Source: Alphaproteobacteria bacterium (GTDB lineage: Bacteria; Pseudomonadota; Alphaproteobacteria; Rhizobiales; Rhizobiaceae). From it: a stretch of 64,000 nt of DNA. A program made the translations under genes and the position numbers. The notes beneath the pieces were generated by a model that was given only the letters and a program-made list of their open reading frames with translations, was not told the DNA's origin and did not search any database. The stretch spans positions 62,001 through 126,000 of the forward strand of contig BOKV01000003.1 of NCBI GenBank assembly GCA_016861165.1, in the 5' to 3' direction. Shown piece by piece: positions 38,043 to 46,887 of this stretch; position 1 is the stretch's first letter, and the number at the start of each line of letters is the position of its first letter.

Positions 38043-39697
38043 GGACCGTTGCCGACTGGCCGCGCCTGCTGCTGACCGCGGCCCTGCCCTGGTTCGCCCC
38101 TCCGGCGGCCGCCGGCGAACAGCCGGCGCCGCCCGCGATGGACGTGCCGCTGATGCGCGAGGAGGCGTTCGCTGCCGGCCTCGCCCACGCCTATCGTGGA
38201 CCCTGGGAATTTTTCGTCGGCGGCGGCGTCGCCGCCCTCGACTGCGACGGCGACCGCCGGCCCGATCTGTTCCTCGCCGGTGGCAGCGAGCCGGCGCGGC
38301 TGTTCGTCAACCGCTCGCCGGCCGGCGGCGCGCTGAAATTCGAGGAACGATCGCTCGACACGGTCTCCGAACGCGACCTCACCAATGTAGTCGGCGCCTA
38401 CCCGCTCGACATCGACAATGACGGCCATCTCGATCTCGTTGTCCTGCGCGTCGGCGCCAACCTGATCCTGAAGGGCGGTCCCGACTGCACCTTCGCGCCG
38501 GCCAACCGCGCCTTCGCCTTTGACGGCGGCCGCGATTGGACGACCGCCTTCGCCGCCACGTTCGAGGCCGGCAGCCGGTTTCCGACGCTTGCCTTCGGCA
38601 ACTATGTCGACCGTTCGGCGCCCGGCTCGCCCTGGGGCACGTGCCACGACAACGCGCTGTTCCGGCCGGCCGAAGGTGATGCGCCGCGCTATGGCGAGCG
38701 CACCGTGCTGTCGCCCGGATTCTGCACTTTGTCCATCCTGTTCACCGACTGGCACCGCACGGGTCAGCCCGACCTCAGGATGACCAATGACCGCCAGTAC
38801 TATCGCGGCGGCGAGGAACAGCTCTGGCGCGTCGATCCCGGACGCCCGCCACGCCTCTACACCCGTTCGGACGGCTGGCGCTCGGTCCAGATCTGGGGGA
38901 TGGGCATCGCCGAGGCCGACCTCGACGCCGATGGCTATCCCGAATACGCGCTGACCTCGATGGGCGACACCAGGCTGCAGACGCTCGACGAGGACGCCGA
39001 GGAGAACCGCCCCGTCTACCGCGACATCGCCTTCGAGCGCGGCGCCACCGCCCAACGTCCCTATTCGGGCGGCGACCCCAAGCCGTCGACCGGATGGCAT
39101 GCCGAGTTCGCCGACTTCAACAATGACGGCCGCCTCGACCTGTTCATCGCCAAGGGCAATGTCCAGCAGATGCCGGAATTCGCGACCGCGGACCCGGACA
39201 ACATGCTGCTCGGCACCGCCGCCGGCACCTTCGTCGAGGTCGGCCACCTCGCCGGCATCGACCGGCCGACCAAGGGGCGCGGCGCCGCCCTCGTCGATCT
39301 CAACATGGACGGCATGCTCGATCTGGTCGTTGTCAACCGCGAGGAAAACGTCTCGCTGTTCCGCAACACCGGCGCGCGCGTCGACTGGGGCACGCGACCG
39401 ATGGGCAACTGGGTGGCGATCGAACTCATGCAACGGGGCGCCAACCGCAACGCGGTCGGCGCCACCATCTCGGTCAAGACCGGCAACACGACGCGGTTGC
39501 GCAAGGTCCAGGTCGGCGGTGGCCACGCTTCGGGCCGGCTCGGCTTCGAACATGTCGGGCTCGGCGTCTCCGAACGCGCCGAAATCCGCGTGCAGTGGCC
39601 GGACGGCGAATGGAGCGCACCTTACCGGGTCTTCGCCAACAATTTCGTCGTCATCGAGCGTGGTGCCGAGCAGGCGCGCTACTGGCTGCCGCAATAG
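38039..39697 (+). CDS. Exported FG-GAP/VCBS-repeat protein with ASPIC/UnbV domain
   Basis: A 552-residue exported protein. Signal peptide (cut near PAAAG), then several FG-GAP calcium-binding repeats with Asp-rich loops (DCDGDRRPDLF, DIDNDGHLDLV, DLDADGYPEYAL, DFNNDGRLDLF, DLNMDGMLDLV). A C-terminal ASPIC/UnbV domain follows (NWVAIELMQRGANRNAVGA to VQWPDGEWSAP). Such proteins form beta-propellers outside the cytoplasm. The start overlaps the cytochrome stop (ATGA), so the two are translated together and probably act together. The function is unknown. Confidence 0.85.
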   Translation: MRTVADWPRLLLTAALPWFAPPAAAGEQPAPPAMDVPLMREEAFAAGLAHAYRGPWEFFVGGGVAALDCDGDRRPDLFLAGGSEPARLFVNRSPAGGALKFEERSLDTVSERDLTNVVGAYPLDIDNDGHLDLVVLRVGANLILKGGPDCTFAPANRAFAFDGGRDWTTAFAATFEAGSRFPTLAFGNYVDRSAPGSPWGTCHDNALFRPAEGDAPRYGERTVLSPGFCTLSILFTDWHRTGQPDLRMTNDRQYYRGGEEQLWRVDPGRPPRLYTRSDGWRSVQIWGMGIAEADLDADGYPEYALTSMGDTRLQTLDEDAEENRPVYRDIAFERGATAQRPYSGGDPKPSTGWHAEFADFNNDGRLDLFIAKGNVQQMPEFATADPDNMLLGTAAGTFVEVGHLAGIDRPTKGRGAALVDLNMDGMLDLVVVNREENVSLFRNTGARVDWGTRPMGNWVAIELMQRGANRNAVGATISVKTGNTTRLRKVQVGGGHASGRLGFEHVGLGVSERAEIRVQWPDGEWSAPYRVFANNFVVIERGAEQARYWLPQ

Positions 39698-39709
39698 GTC
39701 CGGCTGCCT

Positions 39710-40393
39710 TCACAGCCAGCGGTCGTAGTCGGACACGAGCAGGTGGACCGGCTCTTCGTCCTCATCGATGTCGGCGAAGCGGCCGATCGGATCGCGGAAG
39801 ACATTGTCGGTCAGATCGTCGTTGACGGTCGACACCTCGCCGATCAGCACGTCGCCCTGCTCCGCCCAGAAGGCGTGCCAGACGCCGGGCAACAGCGTCA
39901 CGCTCTCGCCGGGATCGAGCTTGAGCAGGCCGCCGGCCTCGAGCTTCCTCTCCATGCCGTCGACCGGCACTCTGACCGGCGCACGCCCGTCGATGCCGCC
40001 TTCGGCGTCGGACATGAACAGTTCGATGACCAGCCGGCCGCCGCCGCGGTTGATGATGTCCTCGGCCTTGATCACATGGCGATGCATCGGCGAGAGCTGG
40101 CCGTCGCGCGAGATCATGATCTTCTCGGCGTAGAGCATGCCCCTGCCCCGCGACAGGTCGCGGACCCGCCCGTTGCGCACGGTGAACAGGAACAGGCCCA
40201 GCTCGTCAAAACGGCCCTGACCGTAGTCGGTGATGTCCCAGCCGAGCCGGGCCTCGACGATGCCGCCGATGCTTGCGCGATTCTGCCGCATCCAGTCCGG
40301 GCTGCGATAGGCGAAGGGCGGCAGCCGATAGCCGAACGAGCGGAGGAAGGCGTCGCCCTCGCGCAGGATATCATTGACCGCGGAGCGTTTCAT
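39710..40393 (-). CDS. D-lyxose/D-mannose ketol-isomerase-like cupin protein
   Basis: A 227-residue cupin-fold sugar isomerase. The metal motif HRHVIKAEDIINRGGG and later LLPGVWHAFWAEQG fit D-lyxose isomerase, which interconverts D-lyxose and D-xylulose. It would feed XylB, and it lies next to the xyl genes, so a role in pentose use is likely. GAGG lies before the chosen ATG. It is convergent with the ASPIC gene, 12 nt apart. Confidence 0.85.
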   Translation of the reverse strand: MKRSAVNDILREGDAFLRSFGYRLPPFAYRSPDWMRQNRASIGGIVEARLGWDITDYGQGRFDELGLFLFTVRNGRVRDLSRGRGMLYAEKIMISRDGQLSPMHRHVIKAEDIINRGGGRLVIELFMSDAEGGIDGRAPVRVPVDGMERKLEAGGLLKLDPGESVTLLPGVWHAFWAEQGDVLIGEVSTVNDDLTDNVFRDPIGRFADIDEDEEPVHLLVSDYDRWL

Positions 40394-40689
40394 GGTCGGT
40401 CCTCGCCTCTGGCGGCCAGCCCGTGAGTGGCGTGACAAGCACGAGCGCGCAGCGCGTTTTGCCCTCCCGCATCACCCACCCTTGGCCGCGTTTAGCCGGC
40501 AAGCATGCGCTTGCCAATCCTCCACAGTGTCGATAAAAGCGCGCGAGTCATTTTGGGCTTGACGCTGGGCCGAAAGGCGGGGAAACGAACACGGCCAGCC
40601 CGGCGGCGGCACGATACGCAAAGACGCAGTTCAGACCATGCCTGTCACGCGCGGTGCCAGACCCTGTGCTGCAGAGATCACCAAGAGGC

Positions 40690-40974
40690 ATGAACGTGAG
40701 TACTACTTTTGACAGGGTAGCCGATATCATTGCGGAAACCAGCGAGATCCCCCGCGAGGAGATCACGCCGGAGAGCCACACGATCGACGACCTCGGCATC
40801 GACAGCCTCGATTTTCTGGACATCGTGTTTGCGATCGACAAGGAATTCGGCATCAAGATTCCGCTGGAGACCTGGACGCAGGAGGTCAATGACGGCAAGG
40901 CCTCGACCGAGGAATACTTCGTCATGAAGAACCTCTGCGCCAAGATCGACGCCCTCGTCGCCGCCAAGACCTGA
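40690..40974 (+). CDS. acpXL: Acyl carrier protein for very-long-chain fatty acids (AcpXL)
   Basis: A 94-residue specialised acyl carrier protein. The phosphopantetheine serine is S39 in [26 protein letters not shown], and the sequence matches rhizobial AcpXL closely, including the ending [14 protein letters not shown]. It carries the growing 27-hydroxyoctacosanoate-type chain that is later added to lipid A. It is the first gene of the XL operon. The 296-nt region upstream (40394-40689) holds no gene and must include the promoter. A terminator-like hairpin follows the stop. Confidence 0.96.
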   Translation: MNVSTTFDRVADIIAETSEIPREEITPESHTIDDLGIDSLDFLDIVFAIDKEFGIKIPLETWTQEVNDGKASTEEYFVMKNLCAKIDALVAAKT

Positions 40975-41027
40975 CACCGGCCTGTCGACCGCACCGATGC
41001 CTGGCGGAACCGGCCGAGACGCCACAG

Positions 41028-41055
41028 GGCCCCGATCAGCGGGGCCTCGTTTTTT
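41028..41055 (+). terminator. Rho-independent terminator after acpXL
   Basis: A 7-bp stem GGCCCCG/CGGGGCC (41028-41034 with 41040-41046), a 5-nt loop and, after TCG, a run of six T. It stands between acpXL and fabZXL, 54 nt after the acpXL stop. It should stop much transcription there, giving more carrier protein than enzymes of the same locus. Confidence 0.85.
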
Positions 41056-41075
41056 GGCAGGACCCCTTTGCCGCG

Positions 41076-41531
41076 ATGCTGCTTGAATACTTCCAGATGA
41101 TCGACCGCATCGTCTCCGTCGACCTGGAGGCGAAGGTGCTGGTGGCCCATTCCGTCGTCCCCGATGCAAGCACGGTCTTCGAGGGACATTTCCCCGGCCA
41201 TCCGCTGGTGCCGGGCGTGCTGCTGATCGAGACCATGGCGCAGGCCTCGGGCATTCTCATCATGCACACCATCGACTTCGCCAGGATACCGCTGCTGGCG
41301 GGCGTCAAGGAAGGCAAGCTGCGCGATTTCGTCGGACCGAAGGCGCCGCTCGACATCCGCGCCGAGATCGAGCACGAGGGATCGGGCTACGCGGTCACGC
41401 GCGCCGAGATACGCTCCGCCGGCAAACGCATCGCCAACGCCCAGCTCACCTACACGATCATGCCCTTCCCGACCCCGGACCTGCGGGGCTTGATCCTGGC
41501 CCAGGTCGCTGACATGAAGAAGCCGGCCTGA
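41076..41531 (+). CDS. fabZXL: 3-hydroxyacyl-ACP dehydratase, VLCFA type
   Basis: A 151-residue hotdog-fold dehydratase that removes water from 3-hydroxyacyl-AcpXL during chain elongation. Catalytic His H38 in GHFPGHPLVPGVL and Glu E52 in LIETMAQASG are present. Located second in the rhizobial XL order, just downstream of the terminator-like hairpin, with its ATG 20 nt after the T-run. Confidence 0.93.
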   Translation: MLLEYFQMIDRIVSVDLEAKVLVAHSVVPDASTVFEGHFPGHPLVPGVLLIETMAQASGILIMHTIDFARIPLLAGVKEGKLRDFVGPKAPLDIRAEIEHEGSGYAVTRAEIRSAGKRIANAQLTYTIMPFPTPDLRGLILAQVADMKKPA

Positions 41532-41616
41532 CGAAGCCCCGGCGCGACGGCGCGGGCCGGCGCCCGGAGTACGCCATGTGCCGGATCGAGACAATACGAG
41601 GCCGGAGCCGAAGCAC

Positions 41617-42798
41617 ATGCGCGAAGTCTGGATCACGGGTATAGGACTGGTCTCCTGTTTCGGCGAAGGGGCCGAACACCATTGGCGCACGCTCGGCGGG
41701 CCGACCGCTCCGGCCCCGATCATCGATTGCGAGCGCTTCAAGCCCTATTGCGTCCATCCGCTGCCGGAGATGGACTGGTCAAAGCAGATTCCGCGGCGCG
41801 GCGACCAGCGCCAGATGGAGAACTGGCAGCGCCTCGGCACCTACGCCGCCGGCCTGGCGCTCGAGGATTGCGGCTTCAAGGACAATGAAGAACTGGTCTC
41901 CACCATGGACCTGGTGGTGGCGGCGGGCGGCGGCGAGCGCGACATCGCCGTCGACGAGGAAATCCTGCGCGAGGCGGCCAAGCGCAACGACCGCGACATG
42001 CTCCTCAACGAGCGCCTGCCCTTCGACCTGCGCCCGACGCTGTTCCTGGCCCAGCTCTCCAACCTGCTCGCCGGCAACATCTCGATCGTCCACAAGGTCA
42101 CCGGTTCGTCGCGCACCTATATGGGCGAGGAAGGCGCCGGCATCACCGCCATCGAGAACGGGCTCGCCCGCATCCGCGCCGGCCAGAGCACGCATCTGCT
42201 GGTCGGCGGTGCCTTCAATGCCGAGCGCATCGATCTGTTGTTGTCGCTGGAACTCGGCCATTTCGCCAGCCGCAGTGGCGCCGAACCGGTGTGGGCCCGC
42301 CAGGCCAGCGGCGGCGGCACTATTACCGGCAGCGTCGGCGCCTTCATTGTGCTGGAGGAGGCAGAGCATGCCCGCGCCCGCGGCGCGCGCCCCTACGCCA
42401 GGCTGGCGGCGATCGTCTCCGACCTCGGGCCGCGCGACAACGACGACAAGACCCGGGCCCGCATCGACGCCCTGCTCGACCGCCTGCCGGTCCGGGCCGG
42501 CACCGCCGTCATGTCGGGCGCCAGCGGCTGCAAGGGCATCACCGGTCTGGAATTCGACACATTGCGGCGGCATCTCGGCGAGGAAACCGCGATACGGGCC
42601 TATACGACGATGATCGGCAATGCCGTCGAGGCGAACTTCCCCGCCGGCGTGGCGCTGGCGGCGCTGGCGCTTTTTCACAAGGGCTTCTATCCTCCCTTCG
42701 AAGAAGCCGAGAAGCCGCTGGCGGCGGCGTCAAAGATCCTGGTCAGTTCCATCGGCCACTATCGCGGCGAGGGATTCGCGCTGGTCGAACCGGTCTGA
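41617..42798 (+). CDS. fabF2XL: Beta-ketoacyl-ACP synthase-like protein FabF2XL (no catalytic triad)
   Basis: A 393-residue thiolase-fold protein of the KAS II family in the position of rhizobial fabF2XL. The catalytic residues of its neighbour are absent. The STACASG motif is replaced by SSRTYMGEEGAG with no Cys. The first catalytic His region reads GASGCKG, and the second reads MIGNAVEAN, with Asn for His. It probably cannot condense alone and may act as a chain-length-factor-like partner of FabF1XL (inference). ATG chosen with GGAG 9 nt upstream. Confidence 0.9.
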   Translation: MREVWITGIGLVSCFGEGAEHHWRTLGGPTAPAPIIDCERFKPYCVHPLPEMDWSKQIPRRGDQRQMENWQRLGTYAAGLALEDCGFKDNEELVSTMDLVVAAGGGERDIAVDEEILREAAKRNDRDMLLNERLPFDLRPTLFLAQLSNLLAGNISIVHKVTGSSRTYMGEEGAGITAIENGLARIRAGQSTHLLVGGAFNAERIDLLLSLELGHFASRSGAEPVWARQASGGGTITGSVGAFIVLEEAEHARARGARPYARLAAIVSDLGPRDNDDKTRARIDALLDRLPVRAGTAVMSGASGCKGITGLEFDTLRRHLGEETAIRAYTTMIGNAVEANFPAGVALAALALFHKGFYPPFEEAEKPLAAASKILVSSIGHYRGEGFALVEPV

Positions 42799-42829
42799 AC
42801 CGCCGGCGCTCGCGCATGGAGACAGCATC

Positions 42830-44107
42830 ATGGCTGGCAGATACACCGATCACCTTGGACGCCCCATCGTCGTCGTCACCGGCATGGGCGTCGTCACCTC
42901 GCTCGGGCGCGGCAAGAAGGAGAACTGGGCGGCACTGACGGCGGGCCGCTCCGGCATCCATCGCATCACCCGCTTCCCGACCGATGGTCTGGCGACAACC
43001 ATCGCCGGCACCGTCGACTTCATGGAGACCGAGGAGGTGTCGGCGCCGGCGATCTCGTTCGCGATGGCCGATGCCACCGTGGGCGAAGCGCTCGACGAGG
43101 CCGGCTTCAACGGCTCGGGCTTTCCCGGCCCGCTGTTCTTCGCCGCCCCGCCGGTCGAACTGGAATGGCAGCACCGTTTTACGCTGATGGCGGAAAAGCC
43201 CGAGATGGAGCCCTGCTACAACCAGCTTCTGGCGGCCGCCCACGATGACCACCACGAGCGCATGCACGCGCTCATCCAGCTCGGCACCATCGCCTATCGG
43301 CTGGCCGACAAATACGGCACCAAGGGACTGCCGATCTCGCTGTCGACGGCCTGCGCGTCGGGCGCCACCGCCATCCAGCAGGGCGTCGAGGCGATACGCC
43401 GCGGCGAAGCCGAAGCCACGCTCTGCGCGGCCTCCGACGGATCGGTCACCGCCGAGGGATTGATCCGCTTCTCGCTGCTGTCGGCGCTGACCACGCAGAA
43501 CGACAAGCCGGAGAAGGCATCCAGGCCCTTCTCCAAGGACCGCAGCGGCTTCGTCATGTCGGAAGGATCGGCGGCGCTGGTGCTCGAATCGCTCGAACAC
43601 GCCATGGCTCGCGGCGCCGAAATCCTCGGCGTCGTGCGCGGCGTCGGCGAAAAGGCCGACTCCTTCCACCGCACCCGCTCAAGCCCGGACGGCAAACCGG
43701 TCATCACCGCGATCCGGCTCGGGCTCGAGGACGCCGGGGTCGACACCGGCGACATCGACTATATCAATGCCCACGGCACCTCCACGCCGGAGAACGACCG
43801 GATGGAGTACAATTCGCTGAAGGCGGTGTTCGGCGACGCCATCCACGCAATCCCGATCTCGTCGAACAAGTCGATGATCGGCCACACGCTGACCGCCGGC
43901 GGCGCCGTCGAAGCGGTATTCTCGTTCCTGACGATGTGCGAGGGCGTCATTCCGCCGACGATCAATTACGACAACCCCGATCCCGACATCCCGCTCGACG
44001 TCGTTCCCAACGTCAAGCGCCAGGCCAGGGTAACGACCGTGCTGTCCAACTCGTTCGGCTTTGGCGGCCAGAACGCCTGCCTTGTGCTCGGCGCCGACGT
44101 GGGCTAG
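42830..44107 (+). CDS. fabF1XL: Beta-ketoacyl-ACP synthase II FabF1XL
   Basis: A 425-residue condensing enzyme that extends acyl chains on AcpXL. The full Cys-His-His triad is present: C175 in STACASGATA, H315 in NAHGTSTPENDR and H352 in NKSMIGHTLTAGG. GGAG lies 8 nt before the ATG. It lies 31 nt after fabF2XL and probably works with it as a pair. Confidence 0.95.
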   Translation: MAGRYTDHLGRPIVVVTGMGVVTSLGRGKKENWAALTAGRSGIHRITRFPTDGLATTIAGTVDFMETEEVSAPAISFAMADATVGEALDEAGFNGSGFPGPLFFAAPPVELEWQHRFTLMAEKPEMEPCYNQLLAAAHDDHHERMHALIQLGTIAYRLADKYGTKGLPISLSTACASGATAIQQGVEAIRRGEAEATLCAASDGSVTAEGLIRFSLLSALTTQNDKPEKASRPFSKDRSGFVMSEGSAALVLESLEHAMARGAEILGVVRGVGEKADSFHRTRSSPDGKPVITAIRLGLEDAGVDTGDIDYINAHGTSTPENDRMEYNSLKAVFGDAIHAIPISSNKSMIGHTLTAGGAVEAVFSFLTMCEGVIPPTINYDNPDPDIPLDVVPNVKRQARVTTVLSNSFGFGGQNACLVLGADVG

Positions 44108-44205
44108 AGCCTCATCCCGCCGAGCGGCAACGCGAGGCGGACAGGATGATGCGACAAAACAAATGGATAGAGCAGAAGCCCGATCCCGTTGGATCGGATT
44201 CGGCT
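44107..44205. repeat. Extragenic repeat element with two palindromes
   Basis: The 156-nt gap between fabF1XL and adhXL begins with the ATCCCGCCGAGCGG arm shared with 16196-16209 (reverse complement). It continues with AGGATGATGCGACAAAACAA and ends with a hairpin CCGATCC-CGTT-GGATCGG (44180-44186 with 44191-44197). From memory this pattern resembles dispersed intergenic repeats in rhizobial genomes; that resemblance is not checked. Confidence 0.6.
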
Positions 44206-44263
44206 CAGGCGAACGGCCGGACATCCTCCGAGCCCCTTCCCGCTCCCGACGGAGGCGTTTTTC

Positions 44264-45295
44264 TTGCGCGCATTGCAGCTGGTTTCCGAACGCGAGGTCA
44301 GGGTCGCCGACATCCCGCCGCCGCCGCCGCCCGGCGAGGGCGAGGTGCAGCTCAAAATCCGCGTGGTCGCGCTCAACCACATTGACGTATGGGGCTGGCG
44401 CGGCATGGCCTTCGCCAAGCGCAAGCTGCCGATGGTGATCGGCGCCGAGGCTTCGGCCGAGGTGGCGGCGATGGGTCCCGGGGTCACCGGCCTGAAGACC
44501 GGCGATCTGGTCGCCATCTACGGCGCGCCGACCTGCGGGCGCTGCCGGCCGTGCCGGGAGGGCCGCGACAACCACTGCGAGCACCCCAGGGGCGTCCACG
44601 GCTTTCATCTCGATGGTTATGCCCGCGACTACGCCAACATGCCGGCGCGCAACGTGGTACCGGCACCGGAAGGGGTCGACGACATCGCCGCTGCGCTGGC
44701 GCCGGTGACCTTCGGCACATCAGAGCACATGCTGTTCGACAATGCCCAGTTGCGGCCCGGCGAGACCGTGCTGGTCCATGCCGGCGGCTCGGGGATCGGC
44801 ACCGCCGCGATCCAGCTCGCCAAGAAGGTCGGTTGCACGGTCATCACCACCGTCGGCTCCGACGACAAGATCGGGCCGTGCCTGGACCTCGGCGCCGACC
44901 ACGTCATCAACTACCGGACCGACCGGTTCGAGGGCGTCGTGCGCAAGCTGACGAAAAAGCGCGGCGTCGACGTGGTGTTCGAGCATGTCGGTAAGGATAC
45001 CTGGGCCGGTTCGCTCCTCAGCCTGCGCCGCGGCGGCCGGCTGGTGACCTGCGGCTCGACCAGCGGTGTCACGGCCGAGACCAATCTCATGATGCTGTTC
45101 CAGCAGCAATTGCGCCTGATCGGTTCGTTCGGCTGCCGCATGGGAAACATGGTCGACGTGATGGAGAAGATGGCCAAGGGCATCGTGCGGCCGGTGGTCG
45201 ACACGGAGCTCGCCTTCGGCGAACTCGCTCCCGCGCTCGAGCGCATGGAGGCCCGCAAGGTCTTCGGCAAGATCATCATGCGCGTCAACGACTGA
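44264..45295 (+). CDS. adhXL: Zinc-type alcohol dehydrogenase of the VLCFA locus
   Basis: A 343-residue medium-chain dehydrogenase. It has the structural zinc cluster CGRCRPCREGRDNHCEH, the NAD(P) motif VLVHAGGSGIGTAAIQLAKKVG and family ends. TTG start chosen with GGAGG 8 nt upstream; the upstream in-frame sequence looks non-coding. In the rhizobial XL operon this gene is thought to act as an enoyl reductase or in forming the omega-1 hydroxylated chain; the reaction is not settled. Confidence 0.88.
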   Translation: MRALQLVSEREVRVADIPPPPPPGEGEVQLKIRVVALNHIDVWGWRGMAFAKRKLPMVIGAEASAEVAAMGPGVTGLKTGDLVAIYGAPTCGRCRPCREGRDNHCEHPRGVHGFHLDGYARDYANMPARNVVPAPEGVDDIAAALAPVTFGTSEHMLFDNAQLRPGETVLVHAGGSGIGTAAIQLAKKVGCTVITTVGSDDKIGPCLDLGADHVINYRTDRFEGVVRKLTKKRGVDVVFEHVGKDTWAGSLLSLRRGGRLVTCGSTSGVTAETNLMMLFQQQLRLIGSFGCRMGNMVDVMEKMAKGIVRPVVDTELAFGELAPALERMEARKVFGKIIMRVND

Positions 45296-45312
45296 CCGGC
45301 CGGCCGGCGCCG

Positions 45313-46254
45313 ATGTCCAAGCTCGTCAAGAAGACGAACAGAAAATACCCGCAATGGTATGTGGCAGCGCGCAAGGCGGGCCAGTGGGTCACGGCGCAGC
45401 TGTTCTTCGGCCTGATCGGCTTCCTCAAGCTGTTTCCCGCCGACCGGGCCATCGACGCGATCGAGCGACTCGCCCGCCTGTTCGGCATGCGCCACCCGCG
45501 CACCGCCGCAGCGCGGCGCAACATCAGGGCGGCCCTGCCCGACCGGACCGACGCCGAGATCGAGCAGATCCTGTCGGACATGTGGGGCAATCTCGGCCGC
45601 ACCGCCGCCGAGTACGCCTATCTCGACGGCATTTTCGACTTCGACGACGAAAACCCCGGCCACGGCCGGTTCGAGATCATCGGCATCCCCAATTTCGCCG
45701 AACTGAAGGCGCTCGACGGCCCCGCCGTCTGCTTCACGGCGCACACCGCCAACTGGGAACTGCTGCCCGTCGCCTCGGCCGCCTATGGCGTCAACGTCAC
45801 CGCCCTGTTCCGCCCGCCCAACAACCCGTTCATCTCGCGGCGCGTGCTGGCGGCGCGGCGCACCGCCATGGGCCATCTGGTGCCGTCGAAGGCGGGGGCG
45901 GCCTGGGCGCTGGCCGACATCCTGCGCGAGGGCGGCAAGGTCGGCGTCCTCGTCGACCAGTACTACAAGGGCGGTGTGCCGATCACCTTTTTCGGCCGGC
46001 CGACGCTGGCAAGCCCGCTCGTTGCGCGGCTGGTGCGCCAGTTCGACTGCCCGGTCTACCCGGCCCGCTGCATCCGCCTTCCCGGCGGCCGTTTCCGCAT
46101 CGAAATGCAGGAGCGCCTGGCCGTCCCCCGCGACGACAAGGGCCGCGTCGACGTGGCGGCGCTGACGCAGAAGGTCAACGACGTCGTCGAGGGCTGGGTG
46201 CGCGAACATCCCGGCCAATGGCTGTGGCTGCACAACCGGTGGCGCGACCGCTGA
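45313..46254 (+). CDS. lpxXL: Lipid A very-long-chain acyltransferase
   Basis: A 313-residue LpxL-family acyltransferase anchored by an N-terminal hydrophobic helix (WVTAQLFFGLIGFLKLF). The HX4E active site is H144-E149 in FTAHTANWE, and LVDQYYKGG and FFGRPT motifs follow. In rhizobia LpxXL moves the 27-hydroxyoctacosanoyl chain from AcpXL to the lipid A precursor. It is the last gene of the XL operon, 17 nt after adhXL, and is followed by another copy of the GGCGGGATGAAGC motif. Confidence 0.94.
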   Translation: MSKLVKKTNRKYPQWYVAARKAGQWVTAQLFFGLIGFLKLFPADRAIDAIERLARLFGMRHPRTAAARRNIRAALPDRTDAEIEQILSDMWGNLGRTAAEYAYLDGIFDFDDENPGHGRFEIIGIPNFAELKALDGPAVCFTAHTANWELLPVASAAYGVNVTALFRPPNNPFISRRVLAARRTAMGHLVPSKAGAAWALADILREGGKVGVLVDQYYKGGVPITFFGRPTLASPLVARLVRQFDCPVYPARCIRLPGGRFRIEMQERLAVPRDDKGRVDVAALTQKVNDVVEGWVREHPGQWLWLHNRWRDR

Positions 46255-46263
46255 GCGGGCGAG

Positions 46264-46281
46264 CGTTCGGCGGGATGAAGC
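46264..46281. repeat. Third copy of the CGGCGGGATGAAGC motif
   Basis: The 18-nt stretch CGTTCGGCGGGATGAAGC matches the right arm of the palindrome at 16196-16213 with one difference. It lies between the convergent lpxXL and L,D-transpeptidase stops. Only one arm is obvious here. Confidence 0.5.
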
Positions 46282-46282
46282 G

Positions 46283-46702
46283 CTAGCGCACCACCGTGAT
46301 CCGGGTGTTCTTCAGCCCCGCCTGCAGCGCCATGTTGAAAAGGACGCGGGCGTTGTCGGGATGCAGCCGGATGCAGCCGGCCGATGCCGGACTGCCCAGC
46401 CGCTTGATCTGGTCGGTCCCGTGCACGGCATAATTGCCGTTGAAGAAGATCGAATAGGGCATCGGGGCGCCGCGATAGATGCTGGAGCGGTGATTCTTCG
46501 ATGTCCACTTGGCCGTCCACGAGCCGACCGGCGTCACCTTGCCGCGCCGTGCCGTCGATACCGGCCATGTGTAGCGCAGGACGCCGTTCTCGTAGACCTT
46601 CATGTGCTGCTCTGACAGCACGATCCGCGCCTCGACGACCGCCGCCTGCGCGGCTGCCGCCGACCCCAGCATGATGAGCAACGCAGCAACCAAATACTTC
46701 AT
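46283..46702 (-). CDS. L,D-transpeptidase (YkuD domain)
   Basis: A 139-residue exported protein (signal MKYLVAALLIMLGSAAAAQA). A YkuD catalytic domain follows with His H94 (YAVHGTDQ) and the nucleophile C110 in SAGCIRLHPDNA. It should form 3-3 cross-links in peptidoglycan or attach proteins to it. The mature enzyme is a bare catalytic domain with no LysM or PG-binding module. It is divergent from the gmhB-like gene across 185 nt. Confidence 0.92.
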   Translation of the reverse strand: MKYLVAALLIMLGSAAAAQAAVVEARIVLSEQHMKVYENGVLRYTWPVSTARRGKVTPVGSWTAKWTSKNHRSSIYRGAPMPYSIFFNGNYAVHGTDQIKRLGSPASAGCIRLHPDNARVLFNMALQAGLKNTRITVVR

Positions 46703-46887
46703 CGACTCCCTCCGGGCCCGTTGTGCTCAATCGCCCCGCCGCATTCTTGCCATAATCGCGCCGGCCCGCCAACCGCGCGCCGCTTCACATTCGCTTCAGC
46801 GTTAACGGAGCCGGGCGGCCTTCCCGCGCTGGCCAAACTCGGCCCGATCGGCTAGCTGGGATCGGAACGCACCAGGGAGCGCCACCG

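Noticed and set aside
40394-40689. A small protein gene upstream of acpXL
   Set aside because: Short frames here show no domain, no ribosome site and no codon bias; the region is better read as the acpXL promoter and leader.
44251-44263. A terminator just before adhXL (a T-run follows a G+C-rich stretch)
   Set aside because: The apparent stem is weak, and GGAGG there serves as the ribosome site of the TTG start.
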